Source: Sphingomonadales bacterium
GTDB taxonomy: Bacteria; Pseudomonadota; Alphaproteobacteria; Sphingomonadales; Sphingomonadaceae
NCBI GenBank assembly: GCA_004292705.1
Contig: RDXA01000142.1
Location: 1 to 6,755 of the forward strand
DNA: 6,755 nt
Direction: 5' to 3'
This document shows, in pieces, positions 6,478 through 6,755 of this stretch. Positions within the stretch are counted from its first letter, which is position 1. The number at the start of each line of letters is the position of its first letter. Position numbers and translations under genes: made by a program. The notes under the pieces are model-generated. The model worked only from the letters and a program-made list of their open reading frames with translations. It was not told where the DNA came from and did not search any database.

Positions 6478-6755
6478 ATGGCCATCGCTGAAAGCCCCCT
6501 GCCCCAACCTGCGCCCATCACCGCTCGGCTGCGCTGGTCGCTGTTTACAGTGCTGTGCATCGCCGGGGTGTTCAACGCGATGGATCGTCCGATCATCGCC
6601 ATCCTGAAGCCCGACATGATGGCCGATTTCGGCTGGAGCGACAGCGACTTCGGCGATCTGGCCGCCGTCACGCAGTTCTCTGCCGCGTTTGCCTTCCTCT
6701 TCACCGGCTGGCTGGTTGACCGGCTCGGGGTGAACCGTTCGATGCAGGTGGGTGC
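6478..6755 (+). CDS. MFS permease, N-terminal part (runs off the right edge)
   Basis: The first 92 codons of a major facilitator superfamily transporter; the frame is open to the end of the window. After a polar 16-residue start, TM1 spans about 20-37 ('WSLFTVLCIAGVFNAMDRPI'), a loop contains 'LKPDMMADFGWSDSDFGDL' (43-61), and TM2 spans about 61-80. It ends in the MFS motif A form 'GWLVDRLGVNR' (77-87), with the Gly, Asp and Arg typical of the TM2-TM3 loop. The 'MDRPIIAILKPDM..DFGWSD.DFGDL' pattern resembles the anion:cation symporter group (hexuronate/ExuT-like), which carries acidic sugars; that would suit a sulfonated sugar. It replaces the ABC importer found in Agrobacterium sulfoquinovose clusters. 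MFS membership is sure; subfamily and substrate are inferred. Confidence 0.9.
   Translation, partial: MAIAESPLPQPAPITARLRWSLFTVLCIAGVFNAMDRPIIAILKPDMMADFGWSDSDFGDLAAVTQFSAAFAFLFTGWLVDRLGVNRSMQVG

Noticed and set aside
1..6755. CRISPR array, tRNA/rRNA, insertion sequence or attachment-site repeats
   Set aside because: I saw no regularly spaced repeats, no tRNA-like cloverleaf, no transposase and no terminal inverted repeats; the window is almost fully coding.

Overview
The window looks like a sulfosugar-utilisation locus from a GC-rich alphaproteobacterium, most likely a sphingomonad (Novosphingobium, Sphingomonas or Erythrobacter relatives). This placement is inference. It rests on the high G+C, the 'EEIVVTAQK ... 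QDVPIAITAVSG' style of TonB-dependent receptor, and the pairing of that receptor with an MFS permease and a LacI regulator around a glycoside hydrolase.

Layout. Positions 1-3887 are a compact minus-strand operon, read from right to left: a GH31 hydrolase with all the marks of a sulfoquinovosidase (3887-1899), a LacI-family regulator (1902-898), an aldo/keto reductase (895-110) and the first 22 residues of a probable FMNH2-dependent (LLM-class, SsuD-like) monooxygenase that leaves the window at base 1. The first three genes are coupled: the first junction is an ATGA overlap and the second has 2 nt between stop and start. The 167-base gap at 3888-4054 is a divergent promoter region with a consensus TTGACA box inside an imperfect 19-bp dyad, a plausible site for the LacI protein. 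On the plus strand, a TonB-dependent receptor (4055-6370) is followed by a strong intrinsic terminator (6398-6428) and the start of an MFS permease (6478 to the right edge).

How the genes fit together (inference from families). The receptor would import a sulfoquinovose glycoside across the outer membrane, the MFS permease would carry it across the inner membrane, and the cytoplasmic GH31 would release sulfoquinovose. The LLM monooxygenase would cleave the C-S bond to sulfite and 6-oxo-glucose, and the aldo/keto reductase would reduce that to glucose. This matches the oxidative sulfo-SMO route known from Agrobacterium, but with a TonB receptor and an MFS permease where Agrobacterium uses an ABC importer.

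The main oddity is the aldo/keto reductase. It is only 261 residues and appears to have lost, in frame, a block of about 45-50 residues that should hold strand beta-4 and the catalytic histidine. Asp56, Tyr61 and Lys95 of the catalytic tetrad are present but the His is not. The product may be inactive or altered, or the gap may be an assembly fault.
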